A DNA stretch of 64,000 nt, taken from NCBI GenBank assembly GCA_013368325.1, contig JAACJK010000166.1, forward strand, positions 795,461-859,460. Reading direction: 5' to 3'. The translations under genes were made by a program, and so were the position numbers. Below the pieces are notes generated by a model that was not told the DNA's origin, ran no database searches, and was given only the letters and a program-made list of their open reading frames with translations. Positions 12,201-23,746 of the stretch are shown piece after piece. The first letter of the stretch is position 1, and each line of letters begins with the position of its first letter. Origin of the DNA: Ephemerocybe angulata. Taxonomy: Eukaryota > Basidiomycota > Agaricomycetes > Agaricales > Psathyrellaceae.

Positions 12201-13147
12201 TGACGACCAGATAGAGACTGCAATATCTGTCAAGTATGGAAACAGCATTGCATCCGCCTCTGAAGCTGAGATGGACTGGAGTACGTCAGTGGCAGGCACT
12301 GGCGAGCCAGACGCTGCTCATGGCGGTCCTCCGGAGGTTAATGTCGACGATGCCCACAGCGCACTCTCGTCGTCTGGGAATCCAGTCTGCTGTCGACAAC
12401 TCGCAAAGAGATTAGAAAACGCAACCGTGGATTGTCCGGACTGTCTGGAAGAGACTTGGTCGTTATTGAAACTTTCACTTACTGCGGAAGAGACTGCTAT
12501 TGCAGAAGAGATCATGTCCAAAGTGCGCAACGCTGGCAAGGCGGGGTGCAGAAAGGCCCAGTTGCTTGTAAGCCGTCTTCTCAGTATCTACCACACCCTC
12601 GTTAACATCATTTCAGAACGATGGGCTAGACCAACAACTTCTTCCCCATGTCATTCAAAAACTCGTCGACGCTGATACACCGCTGCTATACTGGGTAGGA
12701 TACAACTATCCTCAACTAGTTTTTGGGGAGCATATATCCAGCTGGACAGTGGTTGTGTCGGAGTCTCCACTCTGCAGAGTGCTGCCTAGAAGGTGGCTTA
12801 CCATCGACGGAACCAAGATCCGCGATTACTGGCAAGCAGCTTTGCGGGCTGTCATGGCACTCATCATCTTCCGTCCAGGTGTATCGCAAGTAAGTGGCCC
12901 TTTCCAATGACCGCTACCTGACTCCTCATTGGGATGCACTGCGTAGGCGGAAATTCGCTGGAGGCTTCGGACCGTTTACGACCGCCAAGAGATCGCTGAA
13001 GTACTATGTCATCTGCAAGCAGAAGGCTATCTTTCCCTTCGGAGGATGAGAGACTCACGAGGTGCTTGGGATGCATTTCCTCCCGACGAACATGAAGAGG
13101 ATACACAGCTTTGGTTCCTCGGCGAAAGGTGTTGGTTCCAAGTGTAG
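6230..13147 (+). CDS. TFC3: TFIIIC largest subunit, B-block-binding protein (Tfc3/Sfc3 type)
   Basis: Very large protein of about 2,000 residues in roughly fifteen exons. It is the TFIIIC subunit that recognises the internal B-box of tRNA genes and so recruits TFIIIB and RNA polymerase III. The N-terminal part carries the B-block-binding winged-helix region (VTVVQLGQKSKYDQKTCFYL, then THFCIHKYFYDRSPSW). The middle is basic and disordered with AT-hook-like KKRGRPRK and KKGRPRK motifs around 8110-8420. A Myb/SANT-like segment (RHRFQWNKEYDELARDA) lies near 10940-11000. The conserved tail reads AEVLCHLQAEGYLSLRR to the stop at 13145-13147. Exon 1 is only 55 nt (MDELLHHCLRELSF...). Intron 1 (6285-6392) is 108 bp, about twice the local norm, and contains a B-box-like element. 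The long exon 8300-10850 is intact. Orientation and identity are secure; some small exon joins after 11280 are approximate. Confidence 0.92.
6336..6357 (+). promoter_or_regulatory. B-box-like TFIIIC binding sites inside intron 1 of TFC3
   Basis: GGTTCGATCCC at 6336-6346 matches the Pol III B-box consensus GGTTCGANNCC at all nine fixed positions. It is followed one base later by GGTCGAATCC (6348-6357), the same core lacking one T. The pair lies inside the 108-bp first intron, about 106 bp after the start codon. No tRNA acceptor or D-arm can be folded around it. This resembles isolated 'extra TFIIIC' sites known in yeast. Confidence 0.45.
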
Positions 13148-13596
13148 CCTAGTACTATGTAGCGGGCTTTGCCCGTCGGGGACAACGGGTTGACAGAGAA
13201 ACGACGTTTGTTCTAGACCGAAGACTGAATTGTAGATAAGTTAACACAGCCCTGCATAATCGATATTTTGGGAGACAACTTCCGTTCGAAGCTTGGTGTG
13301 GGATTGGTTGATGGGACTGATGGACCACGACCATGGTTGCTACCAGGCTGGTATTGTGTGGCAACTAGCCACTTGTTGGCCCTGTTCCTCCTTCTCCTTC
13401 CCTTCGTCTCCTTTCCCCCCTTTTCTTCATCTTCTCTTCCAAGGTTCCTCCGGCTGGTCCGCCTGTCGTGTTAGTGCTTCACGCATAACACGCGCTTTTG
13501 TGACACAAGCAGGACTAGTCCCTTGAGCCCTAGTGGCGATCCTTAATTTCTACAATTTCAATAACCCAATTCCAAAGTTCTCAGTCACTCTACATC
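13148..13596. other. intergenic region with long pyrimidine tract
   Basis: Holds the 3' region of the TFIIIC gene and the promoter of the next gene. A strong CT-rich tract at 13381-13441 is the most obvious element, typical of fungal core promoters. No protein-coding or RNA gene is supported. Confidence 0.6.
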
Positions 13597-15893
13597 ATGA
13601 AGGTACCTCAACTGTTGACCTGGAATGGTGTTTCGTCCAAGGCAAAGCTCGTAGTGCGTGGCCTCCGTCCTCCTTCCATTACTCCTTCCTGAAATTGGCG
13701 CCCAGTGGACAAGAATCGTATTTTCGCGCCTCACTATCATTTACTTCGCATTTTCTTCGATCCACTTCGTTATTCAACTTGGCCTGCAATTTCGGGCGTT
13801 CTCTATCAATGCGGAGGCAGCCTCTTTTCTTGACCAACTGCTTGTCCAAGGCGACGCTAGGACCGACTGGCTTCCCATTCTTCGGGATACTAGCATCAGC
13901 GTATGCAACTGGGTGTCCTCCGACCTCAAAACCGATGTAGAAACCTGCAGGACTATTTGGTCGGATAAAGGGAGCGTAACGGAGCGAACCGAGAATGCTG
14001 TGGGAGGCTTTCCCTTGGACCCCCTGCCTTCATCGCCTGCGTCGAGTGTAGTGAGTTCGACGACTTCAACTCCTACTCCCAAGTCCACATCAACCACCGC
14101 ATCTCCCGCCACCTCTCTTTCCAGGGCCATAGTTGTGACCCAGGCTACTCAAACTACAACAATCAGTGTCAGGCCTACAACCACCGTATTCGTTGTCGCC
14201 AGCCCTGTACCTAGACCAAAGCAGATCGAGGACGAGGAGGATGAGGAGGACGAGGACAAGTTGGGCCCTGTATGTCCAAACGTACATCATTCGTCTCTGT
14301 GGCTAACCCCCCACCCTAGCGCGCGTTAGATAGTATTCGTGTGGAGAAGGATGGAAAAGTTAGCGTCGTTCTTACTGGGGCGAAAGGCCAAGCGGAGCCT
14401 GTCGTTCTGGACAGCATTTGCATTGAATCTCTGAATTGGCCTGTGTCTATGTGAGCTCTTTTTCATAACATGTTCTGTCCACCGTCCACTGACAATGGTA
14501 TCTAGTATTCGTAACACCAAACGCGAAGACATCGTTTTTATTGCCTTCAACTTCTGGGTGCTTGGGATGTCCATCGTGGCCCTTCTCAACGAATCCATCC
14601 CTCATATCTTTGCGTCTCTCCTCACCCACGTTATGGCCACAGCATGGGCAGCCTTCCAGATTTCGCACACCGCCAACTTCCGCGCTTCCTTTACCCGTGT
14701 CATCACCGAAGGGGCATGTTCAAGTTCCCCAGCTATTCTCCCCACTTTCTGGAAAGCAAGGGCGATGGCGGAGTACCCGACTCTTGCAATGCACATTGTC
14801 TCGCTCTTGATTTCGTCCTTCCTGACATGGAAGCTGGTCAAGGTTTGTTTTCTTCTGGAAATTGAGTGTTCATTGAAAATAACACGGTGGCTCTTAGCTC
14901 TTCGGCTGGCAAACGTTCAAACGTGTCGGAGCATCACTGACTATCAACCGAATCTACAAGATTGTGCTTACAATGTCTATCACCATCCAACTTTCTCTCT
15001 TCTTCATGGTGGTCACTGTCTCTCTGTGGATTGACCAGTTGATGAACAGTACAATCGGAGACTTGGCTACGTTCACCGTTCTTTATAAGGTTTCGTCCTT
15101 CATCACCCTTGCGGTACGTCTTTTCAGGCTTTCACCGCTCCCCAAATACACTGCTGATGAAACTGGGTACAGGTGCTCGTGCCATGGTTGTGCCTTGGAT
15201 GGGTTTCCGTTCGACGTGAACTCCGCCTTCCTATGTTCGGTTTCCTTGTGATCTCTGTCATCTACCTTGCAGGTTGGGGCGTCATGTTCTTCGCGACTAC
15301 CTTCCGCTGGGCCTTTGTCACATGGCGCTTCTTCTCCGTCATGGCATCCGCATCGGTGGCTTTGACTGTCCTGTCCTTTATCCTAGGAGTCATCTGTCGT
15401 TTCAACTTTGGCAAAGGCCTCCGCACCCATCGTGAGTCGCCCCTTACTCGAGTTCGTATCTAATCTTACGATGTCCTTTCAAGTGGGGAGCCAGGAGTCT
15501 GTTGAAGATGATGACCAATCATCAATTTACAAGGAGAAGAGGGACATCGAAAGCTTTGCCTTCCCCGCTGGAAAACTGGTGCCCACCTTCGCCTCCAGCT
15601 ATTCCACAGATGAGCACCCTTACCACTCTGAGAAGCCAAGTGCTGCCCGTGGCCCTCGCTTCTTCAACCAGGATGCGCAGCCTTTCGACCAGCAATACCA
15701 ATTTACCCTTGCCCCGCCCCCTGCTGCACTTACTCGCAACTTGACGGACGTCACCCCGATTAAACGCAGCGACAGCACTGGGAGTGACAGGACCATCTCG
15801 ACAATGCGAAGCACCACTACCTTCTCAGATGCTGGAGACCACTCGCGCAACCCCAGCCATTCTTCGCAGACCAAGCGTTGGGTAATCGAGTAA
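13597..15893 (+). CDS. Uncharacterised multi-pass membrane protein
   Basis: I do not recognise the family. The proposed start is ATG 13597. A 6-nt coding exon (ATGAAG) is followed by intron 13603-13654 (GTACCT...GTAG) and then TGCGTGGCCTCC..., giving MKCVASVLLPLLLPEIG. An in-frame stop directly before 13655 means this reading frame needs an upstream exon. The protein has an N-terminal hydrophobic segment, a Ser/Thr/Pro-rich linker, an acidic run encoded near 14228-14262, and then six or more membrane helices (for example FIAFNFWVLGMSIVAL, ITIQLSLFFMVVTVSLW, FGFLVISVIYLAGWGVMFF). The C-terminal tail is hydrophilic and Ser/Thr-rich, ending KRWVIE. Introns at 14272, 14454, 14842, 15113 and 15432 join in frame. 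Likely a conserved mushroom-lineage membrane protein of unknown role. Confidence 0.75.
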
Positions 15894-15998
15894 ACCAATT
15901 TCTTTGCTTTCTTTGCTTTCGTGCTTCCCTCCGTTCTACATTCACTCTTTGGAGGATACCAGGCGTATACCATGTTCGAACGTTTCTTTCCCAATGTA

Positions 15999-16020
15999 TT
16001 CGTGTATCGTTCGTGTATCG
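15999..16020. repeat. 11-bp tandem duplication
   Basis: The unit ttcgtgtatcg occurs twice back to back in the short convergent spacer between the membrane-protein gene and the MAPKKK gene. Probably slippage. No function seen. Confidence 0.6.
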
Positions 16021-16149
16021 TCATTATTTGTAAAAGTACATGCGGTAGCAGGAAAGCAAAGACTAAGATACAGACAGATCAGGTAGGTATGATATGGTAC
16101 ATTGGTAGAGATCAGGTCCCCTGTCGCAACAAACTCAAAACGAAGGCAA

Positions 16150-19100
16150 TTATGTGGCAGGGGGTTTGTTTGCCTGAACTTCATCCTGGTGGTCCATTCG
16201 AGTTTGCTCGAACGTCTCGTCAGCGGCATTTGGTCGCGGGCTTGTGGCGTCGGTTTCATCGTAAGTTAGTAGAGCTTCTTGCACATCTAGCATCCAGCGG
16301 TGTGCGACCAGTTCCATGGCGTTAGGGCGTTTCATAGGATCAATTGTTAAGCACTGGGTGATGAAGTCTATCCCAGTCGGGCTCAGCTGACCAGGCTCGG
16401 GGAGGGGGGGATGCTGCGTCGCCACTCCAATATGGAACATGATAGCCCTAGATCGTCACAAGTCAGACTTAAGCCTCTCCAAGCACATGTCGAATAAACC
16501 CACCATTCGTTGTCAAGATTACTCCATGGTTTCTTTCCGGTGGCGCATTCAAGTATAACACAGCCCAGAGACCATATATCGGTGGCTCCGTATCGTCCCC
16601 TCTTATCATTTTTGATGATCTCAGGGGACATATACATTGGAGTGCCTGTAAGCCCATTGCTGAGGACCGCCAAGCCACCAATGTTGGGAAAGCCGGCATT
16701 GGGATCTTCGTTCGTGACACGCCGTGTCCGCTGCATTGTTTTTTGATTCTTCGCCAGGATCTTCGCTGCTCCGAAATCAACAAACTTGATGACACCATTA
16801 TGGTCAAGGAGAATGTCTGCAGTAAACCATGTCAGTATCCCGTATATGCATAAGCTAGAGTACTTACTATCGGGCTTGATGTCTCTGTGAACAATCCCTT
16901 GGGCGTGGAGATAGGCCAGACCATCCAACATTTGCATGGTGTATATTTGCAGGATGCGCTCTTCCTCAATTCTGCCATGCTCCAGGAGCGAAGCGAGGCT
17001 GCCACCCTGGCAAAACTCCTCGAAGATGTACACCTTGTCCCGATGCACCTCAATGCCGTAGTACTCAACGACGTTAGGATGATGAAGCATCTCCATCACG
17101 CTCAACTCATCCTTGATTTGAGCATACAGATTGGGCAAGCCAGTAAGCTCTTGGAACTTGATCTCCTTCACAGCCATCAGCGATCCAGAGTCGAGGTTCA
17201 TTGCCAAATACACGGAGCCAAAGGCACCTGCGCCAATGAAGCGGCCTTGTTGCCAGCGGATAGAGATGTTCGAACTCGAAGATGCCAGGAATACGAGCGA
17301 GCGATCTTCAGCCATTTCGTCGTCCAGTACTTTGCCCTTGTGCTGTGTCGCGATGGCTGCTTGGGTTTCTTCCAGTTCACGCAGCGCAAGAGAAACTCTG
17401 TCCCAATACTTCCTTGCGCTCGGTTCTGTCCAAAGGTGCGTCTCTATAAGGTCGTCGATTGGGAAGTCGTCGTTATCCGAGCGGCGGTCCACAACCTGCG
17501 AGCGAAGTAGCATTTGCTGCCTCTCCTTTTCTACGCGAGCTTCTACGCTCGACCTTGCACCAAGGATGTCGAAGTGACTGATGAGGAGTGTCATACAACT
17601 GGCCACTCTTTGTCGCAGCATCTCGAACTGCTCGTCGGGGATGTGTAGGATGTTACGCTTCGTACGCTGCAGGGTGAATTCGAGAGCGTTGACTGCCCAT
17701 CTGAAAGTCTTGCGATCTGTCGGTTCGCAATCGTCGCAAATGAATGTAACCCAAGATATGGCAAGTTTGTTTAAGAGGCGGCTGAAGTTATGAACGGCGG
17801 GGGGTTCCATGAATTTGTGGGCATGCTGGCCATGTTCGGAGGCGAAGAAGTACCAGTTTCCAAGTAGATCCTGGCTGTTTGGGACGCCACGCAGCATTTT
17901 TCTGACGTGATGTACTGAGTCCACGATGGACTCTGTAAGACGCGTAGTCGCCCGAGCAATCCTCCTTAACTCGACATTAACCTTGGGCAGATGAGCTTGG
18001 GTTTCGGTGTAGCAAGGCAAAACGAGGGAGCTGATGGTTTCTTCGTCCTCGTTAATGATTTCCAGGCACTCCTTGAATGTCTGCTTCGCATAATTCAGAC
18101 GTCGCTGGGGACCGTCCGCAATCAGACGGATGTGGCCTTCTTGTGTATCCAGGACCAGCTTGGGAACCGAAAGAACAACCACTTTCCCGTTCCAGATGAA
18201 CTGGTCTTGGGGAGACAAGACAAGCAGGTATCCTGCGGCATCGCTGTCGGAAGCAAGGTAATCTATGCCCACTATCCGGGTTCCATCTTCATTGGTGATC
18301 TCCTCGACATGGAAAGCTTCGGTTAGAATTCTGCGAATGTAATCTGGCCTGTCGAGCAGTGACCCCGATGCGATCACGTACGTCCCTTCCTCTTCCAGAG
18401 TTTGGGTATAGACCAAAAAGTGGTCGGACATGACAAGCAAGTTGATCAATTGATCCAGAGGTGCGTCGATGGTGTATTCTGCGGAGTTCGTGAAGCGTTG
18501 GGTGAGCGCTCTACATACTTCCTGTAATTAGCATTTTGGTCAATCACGAAAATATGGGGCGGGCGGACCTTGCAAAGCGCTGAAGTTTCCGATATCTTAA
18601 CCGAACACCGTCCAATATTTTGCTATACCAGGATAGAAGCTGGTCGTCCGTCATTTTCTGATTAGCAGGGGTGCGGTCCTTTTTGGGATTTTTCGACTTA
18701 GGGGCTTTTCCATCCCCAGAGCTACTGCTATTGCCACTCCTGTTATTGTGGATGGGAACACGAAGCTGGGTCTCGAAGTAGTTGGTTACTCGGACCATCA
18801 ACTTGTGCGACAAGGAGCTGAAGATATTATACTGTCAGATGCTGCGCGTAGACCGAAGACCTTCACTAACCATAGCTTCTCTGCGACGAGGCTCGAGCCT
18901 CCCGCGGTTAAACTGACATCGTTGTAAGTTGCCCATTGTGCCTCCAGGACGTCCGTTTCCTTGTAGTAGATCCCTTTGGCACCACTTTTGAGCTTCCAGC
19001 TGAGGAGGATGAAGAAGCAATCCAAAGCAGCTAGGATTGTGGAGTCGTAGTCCTCGCTAATGCACTGTGGCAAGTTCCAGTTGCCATTGGGGTCGGGGGC

Positions 19101-20507
19101 AAGGAAGGCTTCATACTGCCGTTTTAACGTGCAAGCCAAACCGATGCTGAGTTTCATGTCCTCAATCATCTGGTCGATGATGATAACGTCCGGTTCCTTC
19201 AGTTTTTGCACGTAATCTAGTCGAAGTCGAAGGCCTGCCTGAGCAAGTTTGGTGGGAAAGGAGATGAGGGGGATGAGATCGCTTTCAAATGTTGGGAGAT
19301 TCATTTCTTCGAAGTGCCCTGCAAGGTTAACCTGCGCGTCTCGGACAGTTCCCAGAAAAGCATGCACCGTGACCAGAAACCCCTTCTCAAAGGTTCGTTG
19401 CATCGACTCTTCCTTGAGAAGGCGTTCGACAAAAGAGGTGCCATCTGCATACTCTGGGGATGGCTGGCTGGGATCTCGACCGTGGGTTATTGGAACTTCG
19501 TGGCTAGTATTGGGTTGAGTGACGTCCAAAGTGTCGCTCCCGGTCCAACGGCGCAGCAAGTCGAAGTGGTGTTTTAAAGAAACAAGAACGGTTGACCAGG
19601 TATTCAGCGTATCGCAACGAGCTTGAAATGCCCCCTCCGCTGCTGCAGGCTTGTCGTGATAGAACGCTTTGAGGTTCGGGTACAGAGATTGGGCGACCTC
19701 AAGCCTATGCAGGATAGCAGTGACCTGGTTCAACGCGTCCCATGTAGCCTCTTTGGATATGTCTTGCTCGTCTCGGGATACGCGGAAATTCATGACTTCC
19801 CCAATAACAGCATCCACGATTCGGATGCGCTTTTCCTCCAACTTCCTCCTCTCCTCCTCGACTGTTCTCCCATGAAACTTCGCCCGGATGCCAAGCCAGA
19901 TGTTGAGATGAAAGTTGTTATGTTCGTCGCCCTGAGAGTCCAATGCAACAGAGATACGCGTTTTCTCCGATTTCAGAACCTCCCCAGAAAGCACAGAGGC
20001 CAGCAGTGTCTGCCATTCAATTCTTTCTCGGTCTTGGTCTGTAACGGGTTGCGTTTCGATATCGTATTCGGCCGATTGAGAGCCCCAGTCGCCACTCATG
20101 AACGATTGCATGTCTTCTTCGTCGCTGGCTTCCCCAAAGTCTGCTCCTTGATGGATATAATGACTGTCGGGGTCCGTCCTATCTAGAGATTCGTCGAAAT
20201 CACCCTGGACATCCTTTGTCCTGTACCGACGGACGAACTGGGAGTAGATGTCTGGGTATTTGTTGGAAGACCCTGGAGGTGGCATTTGGGGAGGGTGATA
20301 TCCAGCCGTTGGGCGCGATTTGTTGGAGGCGCGGAGGACCTTGTTGGGGTTACTTGTTGAAATGGATGGCGACGGAGAAGGGTATATCCGAGGCTCGCTC
20401 ATGCCGCCCTGCCATGGTGATCCAATATCGTCGTCGTCGTCATCATCTTTGTCCACGACGGTGTCCTGCTCTGGGTGTGGAAAGAGGGCGGGATTGAGCC
20501 TGCGCAT
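16150..20507 (-). CDS. SSK2: MAPKKK of the high-osmolarity (HOG) pathway, Ssk2/Wis4 type
   Basis: Protein of about 1,300 residues with a long N-terminal regulatory half and a C-terminal serine/threonine kinase. Kinase motifs in order: glycine loop GAGAFGSV, lysine in MAVKEI, HRDIKPDN (split by an intron near 16815-16868), VDFGAAK, TPMYMSPEI, DIWSLGCVILE, then a short tail to the stop at 16150. The inserted segment after DFG (QRTRRVTNEDPN...) and the long N-terminal domain are characteristic of Ssk2/Ssk22/Wis4. From family knowledge it receives the Ssk1 response-regulator signal and phosphorylates the Pbs2 MAPKK. The N-terminus has an acidic Asp run and proline-rich disorder. ATG 20507 is the first Met in frame. 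The frame stays open about 140 bp further upstream without an ATG, so an upstream exon is possible. Introns near 16445, 16815, 18480-18570 and 18800-18870 join in frame. Confidence 0.92.
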
Positions 20508-20687
20508 AGTTCTCGCTAGTGGCCCTGGGCAAGAGTGAGCATTCTCCAACTCACAATGGACCTGCTGTATTGAGAGCGACGTTTGATTGTGACGTCGCTT
20601 TCGCACAGAAATGGAATCACTGGATCCTTCGGGCCATAAGATGATCAATAATCTTTCACTTCCTCACCGCCATCACGTCTATTCACC
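20508..20687. promoter_or_regulatory. Short divergent promoter between SSK2 and RBG1
   Basis: Only 180 bp separate the two opposing start codons, so the two genes must share a compact bidirectional promoter or have very short leaders. No TATA element is evident. The TGACGTCA-like core at 20588-20595 (gtgacgtcg) resembles half of a CRE/ATF site, which would fit stress control of the MAPKKK gene. That link is inference. Confidence 0.4.
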
Positions 20688-22669
20688 ATGGGTATCTTAG
20701 AAAAGGTTGGCTCAACATTCTGTACTTGATGCTGCTGGATGCTGAGGGACATTCAGATCAAGCAGATTGAGGGTTCGAATATCAACAGCTTTCCTCGGCG
20801 CACAGTCTAATCTTTCTTCAATCCTCCAGAGGAAATGGCGAGGAGCAAGTCACATTCGCACCTCGTTTGCGAAATGGCATACTGATCTAGTAACTGGTTT
20901 AACAGCGCAGAAGAATAAGGTTATAAGACGGGCCTCATTTCCAATTTCGATAGCCTTCTGACCTAAGGGGAAGTAGGCCACTGAGTACCATCTTGGCCTG
21001 CTCAAAGCGAAACTCGCTCGGTATCGCGCTCAACTTCTTGAACCCACGGGGAAGTCCAGTGGTGGAGGAACTGGATTCGATGTTCAGAAATCTGGAGATG
21101 CTCGTGTCTCTCTGATAGGCTTTCCCTCGGTCGGAAAGGTGCGCCATTCGCTTCCTATACAAGCCCCAGAAAGTCATGAAAATCACAGTCGACATTGTTG
21201 AGCAAAGCCACGCATACTGCATCGGAAGCTGCGGCATACGAATTTACAACCCTGACCGTACGATTGCATTCCACCGCGACTCCGACTCGATACTAAATAC
21301 CTTCCTGATCAACCAGGCTATTCCCGGTGTTATTGAATACAAAGGAGCGCGCATCCAATTGCTCGATCTTCCTGGCATTGTCGAAGGGGCTAGCCAAGGA
21401 CGTGGACGTGGTCGTCAAGTGGTTTCTAGTAAGTGAGCCGTACAACTCAGGGTACTGCAGCGAAGCTGAACGCCTCTCAGCCGCAAAAACGGCCGATCTT
21501 ATCGTCATTATGCTGGACGCAACAAAATCGGAAGAACAGAAGCGTCTGCTCGAAATTGAGTTGGATGCCGTTGGAATCAGACTGAACAAATCGAAACCCG
21601 ACGTCGTGTTCAAAAGGAAGACTACTGGCGGGGTTAGCTTGTTTCCCCCTCGCAACACCCATGCGCTGACTGACACGAACCTGTAAGATTACGCTAAACA
21701 CCACAGTCAAGTTGACTAAAACCGATGAGAAGACAATTCGGACCATCCTTGCCGGGTGTAGGCGCTGCAGCATCTTTGCTACTTCTTCAGGTACTGACTG
21801 TTGGGTTCTTTAGATAAAATACACAACTGTGATGTTATGATTCGAGAGGATGTAAGCGTGCATTCTATTCTATGGTTACAACGGCTGTCTAACCTTATTT
21901 TGCCAGATAACCACAGACGAGTTCATCGACGTTTTAATAGGTGGGAACCAATCCTCCCATAAAACTCATCTCCCAATGCCTTGTCGAGCTGACACCCTTT
22001 AGGCACGAGGAAGTACATGCCCTGCCTGTGTACGTTAAATTACCATATCTATCTTCGGCTACTAATTGGAGAAACCCATCCAGACGTTTACAACAAAGTA
22101 GACGCTATCAGCCTCGAACAGGTGGACAAACTGGCTCACCAGTTAAACACCGTGGTTATCAGTTGCGAGATGGACTTGAAGTGAGTGAAACGGTCTTAAC
22201 TGTGTAATGGACAACTGACTACAGCGCAAGTCTTGACTATCTCATTGATCGCATATGGGACAAGCTGGAATTGGTCAAGGTGTATACCAAAAAGCGCGGT
22301 GCCCAACCGGACTTGTCAGATCCGATTTGTCTTCGGAAAGGGGCGACCATCGAGGTTCGTCTAATGCTTACTTTGACTATATCCCTGTACCGATGGATTT
22401 CTTGAAGGACGTCTGTAACGGAGTTCACCGAAGTCTTGCCCCAAATTTCCGATACGCTCTCGTTTGGGTATGGTTATCTGCGATCAATCTTCATGATTAC
22501 GCGACTCACCTTTACTAGGGGAAATCCAGCAAATTTTCTCCCTACGCCCAGAAAGTCAGCTTATCGCACCAAGTACAAGACGAAGATGTTGTTTCCAGTG
22601 AGTAAAATATGACCTCTCGCCAAGTCCGGTAATATTGAATCGAGCCATCCTACAGTTTTTACCAAGTAG
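20688..22669 (+). CDS. RBG1: Developmentally regulated GTP-binding protein DRG1/Rbg1
   Basis: Complete Obg-HflX superfamily GTPase of about 367 residues, the same length as yeast Rbg1, split by about 16 introns. N-terminus is [39 protein letters not shown]1 is GFPSVGKSTLLSK with an intron inside the P-loop (near 21139). G2 follows at TTLT/AIPGV. G3 is [12 protein letters not shown]4 is YNKVDAI, split by an intron at about 22027-22082. The C-terminal TGS domain runs from [15 protein letters not shown] to SIFTK and the stop at 22667-22669. Three consecutive coding exons are 16, 15 and 14 nt, and the intron between the second and third uses a GC-AG pair (donor GCAAGT at 20845). From family knowledge it works with a DFRP partner (Tma46) on ribosomes to relieve stalling. 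Identity is secure. Confidence 0.93.
20757..20919 (+). other. Three consecutive microexons and a GC-AG intron in RBG1
   Basis: Coding exons at 20757-20772 (16 nt), 20830-20844 (15 nt) and 20906-20919 (14 nt) are required to rebuild the conserved DRG1 N-terminus IKQIEEEMARTQKNK. The intron 20845-20905 starts GCAAGT and ends AACAG, the usual strong form of a GC-AG intron. Flanking introns are normal GT-AG. Confidence 0.8.
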
Positions 22670-23746
22670 TTTGGACGTGAAAAGAGCTTATCAAAATCGA
22701 AACTGTACCATAAGACGCTAGAGATTGAACCTATCTTGCCGACTCCAATGGCCATGCAGCGTGCGGCATACTGGCCGAACACAGTCGTCTCTGGCAAGTC
22801 TCTGGTGGCCAATGTGTACATATCAAGCAGTATCTGCTTTGAGATACGATCTCTAATTCCAACGAAGATGATGTATTGCAGTGCCTGGCAATTTTCGTGA
22901 CACTGTGATAAAATGGTTACTAACGATGTCGTGAGATGAGGTCTTCTCGACCAAGAGTTTCGCAAATATCCGTATTATTCATTCCTCCCAATCGCGCAAC
23001 AACCTCCAACCCTGAAATCCAAATACCAAATGGCAATGAAAGGTTGATGTATATCATGGGTGTGAATGGCGAACCAACGGCGAACTGGATTATGTTGGTG
23101 AAGATGAAGGTGGACTCACAAGAGTCTACAAGAGTGCTGTGTAACTTGTTAGGTGATAGGTGATATTACCCGGACGCGGTCCAATTACTGAACGCCGGGG
23201 GGTCTGGGAGGCTACTGTAAGTACAAGAAAGTATCTACAATTCCCTTCAGGCCGTCCAGCGGTGTATTCTCAGGCAGGAGGCAATCGTTAATGATCAAGT
23301 TGAAACCCAGAAATACTGACACATTGCCCGCTTTTGAGACTTCAGGCAGTCAAAACATCCATGTCGTCCAAAATAAAATGGCGGATGATATACATCGGGT
23401 CGAGCCTTGAAGATCGAAAGGGAACGAAAGGCAAGTTATGCGATGAGGGGAGGACGTGTCTTCCTTTGAGTGCGATGATCTCAAGACGACGAGAAGGGCC
23501 TTTGACTAATTTTTGACAGTTCAGGCCGTTGTCGTCTGACACGAAGCGTTCTCGCGACTCAATGTCCGATAAGACGTGTTGATGTTGTGCGTCAGCCGCC
23601 TCCATATGGTTGCCTACACAGCCACTTGCTCGGGAGAGCGACGGTCCACGGGTGGTTTAACCGTGTTCCCATTCCGACATGCCATCTAAGTTCTCCGACC
23701 GTATAAAAACGCACCCGCTCAAGGAGAAGCTAGTCTACACCCCGTC
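22670..23746 (-). other. Unresolved minus-strand coding-like segment
   Basis: Three minus-strand stretches look protein-like but do not join simply. 23605-23342 begins MEAADAQHQHVLSDIESRE and ends ...DDMDVLT. 23340-23206 reads ...KAGNVSVFLGFNLIIND...LDGLKGIVDTFLYL. 23115-22673 includes a hydrophobic FTNIIQFAVGSPFTPMIYIN and KQILLDMYTLATRDLPETT. No family is recognised. They could be exons of one lineage-specific gene divergent from the metallo-hydrolase gene at 23747, or a decayed gene. The convergent 3' end would nearly touch the RBG1 stop. The 3' part overlaps nothing else. Confidence 0.3.
23702..23709 (+). promoter_or_regulatory. TATA box of the metallo-hydrolase gene
   Basis: TATAAAAA lies 38 bp before the start codon at 23747, implying a very short leader or use of transcription starts close to the ATG. 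Confidence 0.5.

Noticed and set aside
13533..13940. Alternative reading frame upstream of the membrane-protein gene
   Set aside because: It has low-complexity coding, shows no continuity with later exons, and ends inside the conserved frame, whereas the ATGAAG exon joins cleanly.
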